Source: Candidatus Saccharimonadota bacterium
Lineage (GTDB): Bacteria; Patescibacteriota; Saccharimonadia; Saccharimonadales; UBA4665
DNA length: 61,979 bases
Reading direction: 5' to 3'
NCBI GenBank assembly: GCA_025928155.1
Contig: JAICKC010000008.1
Span: 1-61,979, forward strand
In this document: positions 17,553 through 24,247 of the stretch, in pieces
Layout of the letters: the number at the start of each line of letters is the position of its first letter
Position numbering within the stretch: position 1 is the first letter of the stretch
The notes under the pieces: generated by a model
The model's input: the letters and a program-made list of their open reading frames with translations, nothing else
The model's database searches: none
What the model was told of the DNA's origin: nothing
Translations under genes and position numbers: made by a program

Positions 17553-18383
17553 ATGAACAACAAACTACAGCAATTCCTTATGGATGCATTTAAGCCGTAC
17601 GGCGACTTCCCTGCCCGAAAAGATGTAGAGCAGGAGCTGCTCGCCAACCTGACCGAAAGATATAACGACCTCAAGCGCGAGGGCAAAAGCGACGACGAAG
17701 CCTACCAAATGACAACCGATTCGTTTGGTGACGTGTCGGAGCTTATGGCTGAAGTGCAGCACGCCCCTCAGAAAAGGGCCGAGCAAGAACCTTCTCTGCC
17801 CAAAACTCTCAAGGAAGCATTTAAGCTGGCGAAGCAGAGCCATTCAAAGTTCTCGTCTACAGAGCTAAAGCAGTCTGATCTGAGTGGTACAAACCTGGCC
17901 GAGGCGGATTTTAGCTTTACTTCTCTTGCGGGCTCCAACTTTGATGGTTCCGAGCTTGCAGGAGCACGTTTTAGAGCCTCAGAACTCAGGGGCGCCAGCT
18001 TCAAGGGAGCAAACCTAACCAGTGCCAGCTTTGCGGGCAGCGACATGCAGGACGCAAGCTTTGATAACGCCAACCTCACGAACACGCATTTCAGAGCATC
18101 GACCCTCAAAGGCGTCTCGTTTAAAGACGCAGTGCTGGATGGCGCCAACTTTAGCCACTCTGACTTACGTGATGTTGCGTTTGATAACTTAACGCTCAAC
18201 GGCGCTAGTTTTGATGGTACATCACTTAAAAACACCTCCTTCAAGAATGCTGTTTTGAACGATGTCTCATTCCACCACTCTGACGCGAGACACACGGTGT
18301 TCGACGGTGCGACGATGGATAAACTTACCTACGCCCTTTTGAAAGGCGCAAAAGCCAATTTGGACAACGTAACCGTGCAGTAG
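17553..18383 (+). CDS. HAAS-like domain plus pentapeptide-repeat protein
   Basis: 276 aa. Residues 1-75 form a HAAS/permease-prefix-like helical domain (FPARKDVEQELLANLTERY ... YQMTTDSFGDVSELM), the kind that normally precedes membrane domains in PadR operons. From about 105 to 270 there are about 30 pentapeptide repeats of the A(D/N)(L/F)xx type (for example SGTNLAEADFSFTSLAGSNF), predicting a right-handed quadrilateral beta-helix. The fusion of a PadR-operon sensor domain to a pentapeptide solenoid is uncommon to my knowledge. Some solenoids mimic DNA and bind gyrase; no evidence for that here. Confidence 0.88.
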   Translation: MNNKLQQFLMDAFKPYGDFPARKDVEQELLANLTERYNDLKREGKSDDEAYQMTTDSFGDVSELMAEVQHAPQKRAEQEPSLPKTLKEAFKLAKQSHSKFSSTELKQSDLSGTNLAEADFSFTSLAGSNFDGSELAGARFRASELRGASFKGANLTSASFAGSDMQDASFDNANLTNTHFRASTLKGVSFKDAVLDGANFSHSDLRDVAFDNLTLNGASFDGTSLKNTSFKNAVLNDVSFHHSDARHTVFDGATMDKLTYALLKGAKANLDNVTVQ

Positions 18384-18453
18384 GTGACAGCTTAGTCAGC
18401 TAGCCTAAGTACTTTACTATTTACTACTTTTATGATAGAGTATCCCTCCGGAC

Positions 18454-18480
18454 AAGCCCGAAACTCGAGGCTTCGTTCTT
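18454..18480 (+). promoter_or_regulatory. Leader hairpin before the E2 gene
   Basis: AAGCC-N10-GGCTT hairpin in the leader between a weak -10 (TATGAT, 18431-18436) and the ribosome site, followed by TTCTTTAATTT. Could be a weak attenuator; evidence is only the dyad and T-rich tail. Confidence 0.35.
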
Positions 18481-18502
18481 TAATTTGTTACAACTCAGTT
18501 CT

Positions 18503-18514
18503 AAGGAGGTGATC
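18503..18514 (+). promoter_or_regulatory. Extended Shine-Dalgarno fixing a TTG start
   Basis: AAGGAGGTGATC is complementary over 12 nt to the usual 16S rRNA 3' end and sits 3 nt before TTG 18518 (8 nt from GGAGG). It decides the start of the E2 gene and contrasts with the mostly leaderless genes around it. Confidence 0.85.
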
Positions 18515-18517
18515 CTC

Positions 18518-19327
18518 TTGCCCGACACACAGGTAGAGGAACCAGCAAAGACACGACCCACCTTCGACGTGGACGCGGTGGCCGCAGTGCTTACCGCCAA
18601 CGCCGAAGGACGACTTCGCGGTGGGTACGATAAGCGCCTAAACATGCTCAGGCGCACGATCGCCGAAAACGAAGTCATGCTTCGGTCCTACGCGGAGCGA
18701 ATCCGAGAGGTCAACCGAGACCTGGGAGAACGGCGCGCCGAACTTCACAAGCTCGAGTCCACTCCGCCCGCGCCAGCCGACGCCGAGACGATCGCACGCG
18801 ACATCCGTCGCATGCGCAACTACCCCGGCGTGCTTGGCCTGTGGGTGGACGAACGCGGCCGCATCGTGGCCCATGTGCACACCAACGTGATCTACAAGAA
18901 CCGCCGATACCACATGGGCGACTTCGAGGTGATTCTGGGAGAACCACGCGAATACCACCCACTCGATATCCGATGCACGCGAACCGGACAGCTGCCCATA
19001 GGAGGACAGTGCCCCTGCCTGGATGAGTACTGCGACCGGAAGGCTGGCTACACCCGGCACTTCTACTGGACCCCACGTAGCCACGCCAACGGCGGGCTGG
19101 GCAGCGGCTCGTTCTGCTTCGGCACTCGTGCTCGCGAGCTCGAAAGCCTGCGGGACCAGGGGCGCTACGCCGAACTGCTTCACCTCGTCCTCGCGACGAT
19201 GTGCAGCGTCAACCCTGGCCACGAAGACGGGCTGTCCGCGACGTACCAGAGCGTACGAGTCGGAGGGAGGCGAAGGCTGCGACTCCGCAAGAGGGGCGTC
19301 GCCATAGTAGGCGAGTTCAACGACTAG
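18518..19327 (+). CDS. Ubiquitin-conjugating (E2/UBC-fold) protein with N-terminal coiled coil
   Basis: 269 aa from TTG. Residues about 38-85 are a charged coiled coil. Residues about 100-240 fit a bacterial UBC fold: beta strands (GLWVDERGRIVAHV; YHMGDFEVILGEPREYHP, like the G-x-F-x-V strand of E2s), a CPCLDEYC insertion (165-172) that may bind zinc, then WTPRSHANGGLGSGSFCFGT where H189 and C200 match the spacing of the HPN His and catalytic Cys of eukaryotic E2s, and a helix ending in VNPGHEDG. It leads the E2-JAMM-E1 operon. GC-rich with G/C-ending codons. Basic tail (RRRLRLRKR) could bind nucleic acid or substrate. Family placement is by pattern, not by search. Confidence 0.82.
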   Translation: MPDTQVEEPAKTRPTFDVDAVAAVLTANAEGRLRGGYDKRLNMLRRTIAENEVMLRSYAERIREVNRDLGERRAELHKLESTPPAPADAETIARDIRRMRNYPGVLGLWVDERGRIVAHVHTNVIYKNRRYHMGDFEVILGEPREYHPLDIRCTRTGQLPIGGQCPCLDEYCDRKAGYTRHFYWTPRSHANGGLGSGSFCFGTRARELESLRDQGRYAELLHLVLATMCSVNPGHEDGLSATYQSVRVGGRRRLRLRKRGVAIVGEFND

Positions 19328-19342
19328 AGAAAGGAACATTCC

Positions 19343-19951
19343 GTGGCACCAGCAACGGAAACCGCACGGACGCCGGCGCTACTTATCGCCAGGTCGGCGT
19401 GGGACAAGATCATGGGGTACACCACCCAGTGTCCGATCGAAGTCAACGGCTTCGGATACCTCAAGGTGGTCGACCAGTACACGCTCCTGCTCGGCAGTGC
19501 CGACGATGTTTTCATCACCCCGCAGGTGGCGAGCATCGCCTCGGCGGACGTCGATGGCACGGCTGTCGCACTCGCTTTCGACCAGGCTTTCCGGGCCGGA
19601 CGCGGGCAACAGTTGCGCTTGCAGTGGCACAGCCACGTGGATCTGGCAGCATACCACAGCGGCACCGACATGCGAACCATCGACAGCTACGCCAGTGGCG
19701 GAGCAACGTGGATGGTATCCATGGTTGTCAACAGGCGCGGCGAGCGCGTGGCCCGGCTCGACATCTACAACCCCTTCCGGACAGGATACCTAATACCCGT
19801 CCGGGAATACGTGGAACTTGACGAAGAACTCCTCGCGGCCTGCCGCGGCGAGCTCCTGACCAACGTTCGACATGAGGTGCCGGTCGGCAAACCGCGCGGC
19901 GGCGCCCAACGCACCCGCATAGTGCCGCTGGCACTCGAGACTGTGAGGTGA
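19343..19951 (+). CDS. JAMM/Mov34 (JAB) deubiquitinase-like metalloprotease
   Basis: 202 aa, GTG start with AAAGGA upstream. The zinc-protease signature is intact: E33 (PIEVNGFGYL), H96-S97-H98, then S106 and D109 (HSHVDLAAYHSGTD, i.e. HxH-x7-S-x2-D). Expected to cleave isopeptide bonds after the glycine of the modifier. Because the Ubl already ends in Gly, maturation should not be needed and the role is more likely deconjugation. 15 nt after the E2 stop and 4 nt before the E1 start, so co-expressed with both. Confidence 0.9.
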   Translation: MAPATETARTPALLIARSAWDKIMGYTTQCPIEVNGFGYLKVVDQYTLLLGSADDVFITPQVASIASADVDGTAVALAFDQAFRAGRGQQLRLQWHSHVDLAAYHSGTDMRTIDSYASGGATWMVSMVVNRRGERVARLDIYNPFRTGYLIPVREYVELDEELLAACRGELLTNVRHEVPVGKPRGGAQRTRIVPLALETVR

Positions 19952-19955
19952 AGCC

Positions 19956-20630
19956 GTGAGCTTCAGAGCAGACTACAGCAATCAGACCGGATTCTTCAAT
20001 CCGGCTACCTTCGGACACGAGGTCACGCTCATCGGCTGTGGTGGCATCGGCGCGTCCGCGCTGCCGATCCTCGCCACCCTGGGCATCCCGAAGATCACCA
20101 TCTGGGACCCCGACATGGTCGAGCCGCGGAACATCGCGTCAACGATCCTTTTCGGTCCCGACGATGTCGGACATGCCAAGGTTGAGGTCGCCAAGCGTGA
20201 GCTCATCCGCCTCGGCGTGGAAGACGTCACCATCTACGAAGAGCTGTTCGACCCCGGCAAGCACGGCAACGCGCTGAGTGGGATCGTCATCTCGGCAGTA
20301 GACAGTATGGCCGCTCGGAAGGAGATCTGGGAGGCTGTCGCCTGGAACGGGCCGGTGCCCCTCTACTTGGACGGGCGTATCGGTGGCGAGCAATTCCAGC
20401 TCAACATCGTGAACCCAACCGACCCGGACGACGTCACGTGGTACGCAGAGCACCAGCTGTTTGACGATGCCAGCGCAGCGCCCCTGCCCTGTGCAGAGCG
20501 CAACGTGGTCTACCCGTCCGCGGCCCTCGGCAGCGTCATGGCCAGCCGGCTAGCCCTCTTCTCGAGAGGCAAGCCGACCGGCAGGATGATCTTCCTCCAC
20601 ATGGGGACCCTCCAAGTGCTGCAATACTAG
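19956..20630 (+). CDS. E1-like (ThiF/MoeB-fold) Ubl-activating enzyme
   Basis: 224 aa, GTG start. Rossmann loop IGCGGIG (26-32), ATP-site D51 (WDPD) and R58-N59 (EPRNI), K75 (GHAKVEVAK) and D116 (SAVDSMAAR) are all in ThiF-family positions; PLPCAERNVVYPS gives candidate thioester Cys179. There are no CxxC zinc pairs and no fused E2 domain, unlike CBASS Cap2. It would adenylate the C-terminal Gly of the Ubl, load it on Cys179 and pass it to the E2. Start overlaps the JAMM stop region (4 nt gap) with GAGGTGA as ribosome site. Confidence 0.92.
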   Translation: MSFRADYSNQTGFFNPATFGHEVTLIGCGGIGASALPILATLGIPKITIWDPDMVEPRNIASTILFGPDDVGHAKVEVAKRELIRLGVEDVTIYEELFDPGKHGNALSGIVISAVDSMAARKEIWEAVAWNGPVPLYLDGRIGGEQFQLNIVNPTDPDDVTWYAEHQLFDDASAAPLPCAERNVVYPSAALGSVMASRLALFSRGKPTGRMIFLHMGTLQVLQY

Positions 20631-20650
20631 CAGCCGGGTTCCCTACGAAC

Positions 20651-20755
20651 TGAGTTGTGCAAGCGGATGGGTGCTGGCGTGAGAGTAGGAATAGTTCCGT
20701 ACGGGACTTTTCATCAACTACTAACACACCACCCCATCCGCAACAACTCATTTTT
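20651..20755 (+). terminator. Long hairpin plus T-run between E1 and Ubl
   Basis: TGAGTTGT (20651-20658) pairs with ACAACTCA (20743-20750), and GCGGATGGG (20663-20671) with CCCATCCGC (20733-20741), enclosing a further foldable 60-nt arm with a near-palindromic tip around AGTTCCGTACGGGACT. TTTTT follows. It should end the E2-JAMM-E1 transcript; the unusual size leaves open a second RNA role. Confidence 0.7.
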
Positions 20756-20776
20756 ATAACTTTTCCTGAAATAGAA

Positions 20777-20804
20777 TTGACATAATTGTTTTATCTAGTA
20801 TAAT
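20777..20804 (+). promoter_or_regulatory. Consensus promoter of the Ubl gene
   Basis: TTGACA (20777-20782) and TATAAT (20799-20804), both perfect sigma70-type hexamers, 16-nt spacer. The transcript would start near 20811 and carry a roughly 87-nt leader with a CTGGA-N5-TCCAG hairpin. Confidence 0.88.
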
Positions 20805-20897
20805 ATTTCACGTTCTGGAAGACATCCAGTGACACAGCCGAAAGTTTCGGCCCATTCTCGCCGCGGAAGCGACAGAATGAAGATGGAGGAGTCAGCA

Positions 20898-21197
20898 ATG
20901 ATCGCCACCGACCAGCAGGACCAGCAGCTCGACACCACCAGCCCCGCGTACGACCCGGGTGCCATCGTCACGGTGAGCATCATGGGATCGGACGGCCTCG
21001 AGGTCACGATCACCAACGAGAACGGCCAGCCGTTCACGGCGGAGACCGTCCTCATCAAGGCCGCTGCCGCCCTCGGCCTGACGGGCTTCAAGACCAGCAG
21101 CGTCGGCGTCGTCAGGAACGGCCAGCCCGCGCAGCTCGACACCCCGGTGCAGCCCGGCGACCTCGTCTCGGCCGCCCCGCGCGTGTCCAACGGCTGA
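20898..21197 (+). CDS. Ubiquitin-like (beta-grasp, ThiS/MoaD-like) modifier
   Basis: 99 aa from ATG 20898, chosen because GGAGGA (20885-20890) precedes it by 7 nt; an in-frame GTG at 20829 lacks a ribosome site. A disordered Gln/Asp/Thr-rich tail (1-20) precedes a beta-grasp-like domain: VTVSIMGSDGLEVTITNENG (24-43), helix TAETVLIKAAAALGL, and the end QPGDLVSAAPRVSNG. The GD-x-V-x-(A/P) then xxxG ending matches ThiS/MoaD/Ubl C-termini, with a single terminal Gly instead of GG. Own promoter and terminator. Codons end almost always in G or C. Presumed substrate of the adjacent E1, E2 and JAMM proteins. Confidence 0.85.
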   Translation: MIATDQQDQQLDTTSPAYDPGAIVTVSIMGSDGLEVTITNENGQPFTAETVLIKAAAALGLTGFKTSSVGVVRNGQPAQLDTPVQPGDLVSAAPRVSNG

Positions 21198-21511
21198 GCC
21201 ACCCCCGCGACCGCGGCCCCGCCTGCGTAGCACGGCAGCGCTGACCGAGGCGAATGGCAGAGCTGACAGCTGAGACGCAACGCGGTCCTCCCCCGAGTGC
21301 TATGGAAGTATGCACCCCATGCAGTAACGCAGCCCGACAACGGCCGCAACCTGTATGCCCTCGTGCATGAATGCAGCCAGACTATGGCGCACCTGTACGA
21401 ATTCTTCCTACGGAGGGAGTGCTGCTGGCAAGTTCTGAGTCGCCCCCGCGACATCCCACCCCCAGAACCCCAGCAGCCTCCTTTCCGTACTACCCCAACT
21501 ATTAGCAACTG
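21198..21511 (+). other. GC-rich transcribed region downstream of the Ubl, no certain gene
   Basis: About 310 nt between the Ubl stop and its terminator, so presumably part of the Ubl mRNA. A possible 28-codon proline-rich frame (GTG 21419 to TAG near 21503) has GGAGG only 2 nt before its start, so translation is doubtful. Inverted repeats (for example AGCTGACAGCT near 21261) are short. I see nothing else that is convincing. Confidence 0.4.
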
Positions 21512-21542
21512 AACAGCCACCTATAAGTAGGTGGCTGTTTTT
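21512..21542 (+). terminator. Terminator of the Ubl unit
   Basis: AACAGCCACCT / AGGTGGCTGTT, a perfect 11-bp stem with a 6-nt loop, then a run of T (21538-21542). A textbook intrinsic terminator closing the island. Confidence 0.95.
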
Positions 21543-21563
21543 CGTCTAGTCAGGATTGCGCTC

Positions 21564-22172
21564 TCAATCAAATGAACCGGTCTTAACCTCGCCAGCTCTT
21601 TTATAATTGGCAAAAATGACGCCGCGAGGCGAAGTTTTGGATTCCATGAGTTCGAAGGCCACCGGCATCACCCCTTCTGCAAACAGGCGCTTCCCCGTCC
21701 CGAGCGTTACCGGAAATATCTTGAGCCATAGTTCGTCAACCAGGTCGTTCTTGAGCAAGGTCTGTATCATATTGCCACTGCCATGCACTTGCAGCATTGG
21801 GCCGTCCTGCTGTTTCAGCTCTTTTAGCTTCGCGGGCACATCGCCGTCAATGAGCACGGACCCTTCCCAATCAAGTTTTGGTGACGTGCGCGAAACAACG
21901 TATTTGGTCGCTTTGTTAAACGGGACAGTAGGCATGGTTGTCGGATCTTGCTTTGGCCAGTAAGCCGCAAATATATCATAAGTTTTTCTGCCAAGCAGTA
22001 AATCAAACGGCATACCCATTTGCTCACCCATTATATTGCCAGAGAACTCGTCAAAGTACGGAGCGGTCCAACCACCATATTTGAAGTCGCCTGAAGTATC
22101 CTCCTCTGGCCCGCCCGGGGCTTGCATGACACCATCAAGACTGACAAAAGATAGCACAACTATTTTTCTCAT
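21564..22172 (-). CDS. Dihydrofolate reductase-fold protein (RibD C-terminal type)
   Basis: 202 aa, MRKIVVLSFVSLDGVMQAPGG start and LLLGRKTYDIFAAYWP, YVVSRT and VHGSGNMIQTLLKNDLVDEL blocks, all typical of the YwjB/YyaP/RibD-C group. These are NADPH-binding reductases of mostly unknown substrate, not classical FolA. Its 3' end is convergent with the Ubl terminator. Confidence 0.9.
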   Translation of the reverse strand: MRKIVVLSFVSLDGVMQAPGGPEEDTSGDFKYGGWTAPYFDEFSGNIMGEQMGMPFDLLLGRKTYDIFAAYWPKQDPTTMPTVPFNKATKYVVSRTSPKLDWEGSVLIDGDVPAKLKELKQQDGPMLQVHGSGNMIQTLLKNDLVDELWLKIFPVTLGTGKRLFAEGVMPVAFELMESKTSPRGVIFANYKRAGEVKTGSFD

Positions 22173-22227
22173 ACTTCCATTGTACGCCCAATACCAAACA
22201 CTCTAAGCGTTCTCATTAGCTTCGCCC

Positions 22228-23157
22228 CTAGTTCACGCGCGTTGGGAATTCACCTTTAGTCGCCGCGACTATGGCCTCGACCCATTGCTGCGCGTTTTTG
22301 CTCATACTCTCGTTTGTACACCAGCCAAGCGCAGGGCCGTTCCAAACGTTACCAGCGAATTTGCCAAATGGATTTTTCTCGTCCTCAAAAGCGTAACCGC
22401 CAACCTTGCCGCCACCAGCCAGCTCGAGCAACAGGTCGTGATTGTAGATTTCGCTGGTATCGGTAATATTTACGAGTACGCCCGTGGGCTTGATAGCGCG
22501 CAGCATATCGTCAGTAATCAGTCCTCTGGTATCTTTGTTGATAGCGATTGTTATAAAGATGGCGTCCGAGGTCTTCATAACGTCCTCAAGCGTGGCCTTC
22601 CGGAAGCGCGAATCTTCACTTTTGCGTGACCAGTACTGAACGTTCATGCCTAGCCCAGCCATGTTTTCAGCTACGGCCGTACCGATACTACCCAGGCCAA
22701 CGATACCGGCGGTTTTCCCGCGCAGCTCAAAGCCTCGGTGTTTTTCGTAGTCCAGCTTCCAGTCGTCTGCGATAACTACTGGCACACGGCGAGCCACTGC
22801 CAGGGCCATAAAAGTTGCCCATTCCGCTACGGCGACACTGGAAAAGCCGCGCAAGTCGACAACAGGTACGCCTTTCTCTGCGGCGTGCGTAACATCTACC
22901 CAGCTGAAAGATGTTGTTTGTAGCACTATCGCTTTTAGATTGGGGATTTTATCAATGACTTCATTTGGAAATTTCCAATCGTCAAAATCAGGATCAACGG
23001 CCACAATACGCGGCTCATCACCTTCGTAGAGTTCGGTCAACTGCTCAAAAGGCTTGATTTCCCCAAAGATTGTTACGTCGCCGGCGGCGTTGAGCGCGCT
23101 CCGGTGTTCTTCGGTAAGTGTTTGGAGGGCGTTTGGACTGATAATAAATATTTTCAT
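22228..23157 (-). CDS. D-2-hydroxyacid dehydrogenase-like protein with altered active site
   Basis: 309 aa with the two-domain 2-HADH fold. NAD-binding GLGSIGTAVAENMAGLG is intact and the Glu of the catalytic triad may survive in FEDEKNPFG. In the position of the substrate-binding Arg (VNxxRG) the protein reads VNITDTSE, and where TPHIAW carries the catalytic His it reads GPALGW. Two of three catalytic residues are therefore missing by eye alignment, so a dehydrogenase activity is doubtful; it may be a cofactor-binding pseudoenzyme. It lies next to the DHFR-like gene (55 nt). Confidence 0.85.
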   Translation of the reverse strand: MKIFIISPNALQTLTEEHRSALNAAGDVTIFGEIKPFEQLTELYEGDEPRIVAVDPDFDDWKFPNEVIDKIPNLKAIVLQTTSFSWVDVTHAAEKGVPVVDLRGFSSVAVAEWATFMALAVARRVPVVIADDWKLDYEKHRGFELRGKTAGIVGLGSIGTAVAENMAGLGMNVQYWSRKSEDSRFRKATLEDVMKTSDAIFITIAINKDTRGLITDDMLRAIKPTGVLVNITDTSEIYNHDLLLELAGGGKVGGYAFEDEKNPFGKFAGNVWNGPALGWCTNESMSKNAQQWVEAIVAATKGEFPTRVN

Positions 23158-23239
23158 GATCCAATCTTAACAGAGAATATGAAAGCTTATCATTAAAAAG
23201 GAAGTTTAAATTACACTCTGTCGCACAGTATGGAGGCGA

Positions 23240-23320
23240 AGACTCACGCCTTATATCTAATGCCAGGACATGTTGGAGACAAGCACTTACTGGGGAAGTA
23301 AGAGTTGGCAATTACCTCCG
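23240..23320 (+). repeat. Degenerate copy 4 of the NLHL-type repeat
   Basis: About 80 nt aligning with the repeats at 28737 and 29841 (shared blocks GCCTTATATC, TTGGAG, AAGTAAGAG, then GGCAATTAC against GGGAATTAC in copy 2), with an internal deletion of about 25 nt and no open frame. Lies in the gap between the 2-HADH-like and Nudix genes. Confidence 0.55.
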
Positions 23321-23323
23321 ACT

Positions 23324-23749
23324 TCAAGGCAAGTCTGCAATAAGCTTTATAGTTAGTTCTGTATATTTAGGGTTTGGCCTGAAGTCTCCGCGATGAATAA
23401 GCTCAAAGCCCTGCCCCTCGTAAACTTTGAGTTTAGACTCGTCAACCTCCCGTAGAAGATAGACGTAATTTATAACTTGCTTGCCGTCAATTTCATGGTC
23501 ACGTGGGTATTTAGCAAAGTACTCGAAATCGTCTTCTGATGGTCTAAGGTTTGTCTCTTCATGCGTCTCACGCTTGGCAGCCTGCAAAGGGGTTTCATCG
23601 CCTTCTACCGCACCGCCCCATGCCGAAATCATTCCGGGGTTACGGATATCCGCCTTCTCATCTCTGAGCTGGAGTATCAATAATCCGCTTTTACTTATAA
23701 GCACTATACTTGCCACCTCAAAGTAACCCATAAATGAAATATACATCAT
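23324..23749 (-). CDS. Nudix hydrolase
   Basis: 141 aa with an intact Nudix box (GGAVEGDETPLQAAKRE followed by THEETNL, about 46-69). N-terminal start is uncertain: ATG 23749 or ATG 23731 (MGYFEVAS). Later PRDHEIDGKQVINYVYLL is typical of sugar-nucleotide or dNTP-type Nudix proteins. Substrate unknown. Confidence 0.88.
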   Translation of the reverse strand: MMYISFMGYFEVASIVLISKSGLLILQLRDEKADIRNPGMISAWGGAVEGDETPLQAAKRETHEETNLRPSEDDFEYFAKYPRDHEIDGKQVINYVYLLREVDESKLKVYEGQGFELIHRGDFRPNPKYTELTIKLIADLP

Positions 23750-23799
23750 TTACTAAAGTGACCCCAAACTACTGAGGCCGTAAACTTTGATATCCTAGC

Positions 23800-24243
23800 T
23801 CACTGGTGGTACTCGTGGGTAAGCGCGTGCCCCTTGCCCTGCTTGAGCAAGTAGACATTAACCGGGTAGGCTGCAATAAAGGCGGCGGAAAGTGAAATTA
23901 CTCGGCTAATCCAATAAATGGGGTTCGCTAAATCCTTGTCCATCGCGCCCGGTACTGTGAGCATGATGGTGTTATCCGCGATGGTCATGGCCAGAATTGA
24001 TACGGTGTCGGCAGCAAATATCAACCGTAATGCCTTGATAAATGGCACGCCGGCTTTCACGACCGGCCGCGTCGATACACTATAGCCTGAAACAAAGGAG
24101 AGAATGGCCGCCAATATGACCGTGTCGCGCGAGGCAAAGCCGGCTGCCGTGCCAATCGTGACGCCGATCAGTTCCCCTATGGCGCAGCCAGCGAGGCAAT
24201 GCAGGGTGGCGCTGGCCGCCATTTTCTTGATAGAGCCTTGCAC
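23800..24243 (-). CDS. DUF4396-like membrane protein
   Basis: 147 aa, four predicted helices. The HCLAGCAIGELIGVTIGTA segment (15-33) and the R/K-poor transmembrane hairpins match DUF4396 proteins, which are often found with copper-handling genes. The HC-x3-C set could bind Cu. It follows the reductase gene by 4 nt and ends the CsoR-led operon, supporting a metal role. Confidence 0.82.
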   Translation of the reverse strand: MQGSIKKMAASATLHCLAGCAIGELIGVTIGTAAGFASRDTVILAAILSFVSGYSVSTRPVVKAGVPFIKALRLIFAADTVSILAMTIADNTIMLTVPGAMDKDLANPIYWISRVISLSAAFIAAYPVNVYLLKQGKGHALTHEYHQ

Positions 24244-24247
24244 TTCC

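Noticed and set aside
18638-19339. Minus-strand frame of about 230 codons opposite the E2 gene
   Set aside because: Shadow of the GC-rich E2 frame; no promoter, RBS or motif.
21297-21512. 71-codon plus-strand frame after the Ubl
   Set aside because: No RBS, unusual composition and it runs into the terminator stem.
20795-21520. Long minus-strand frame (about 240 codons) across the Ubl
   Set aside because: High GC makes long open frames by chance; the plus-strand frame has promoter, SD, codon bias and domain match.
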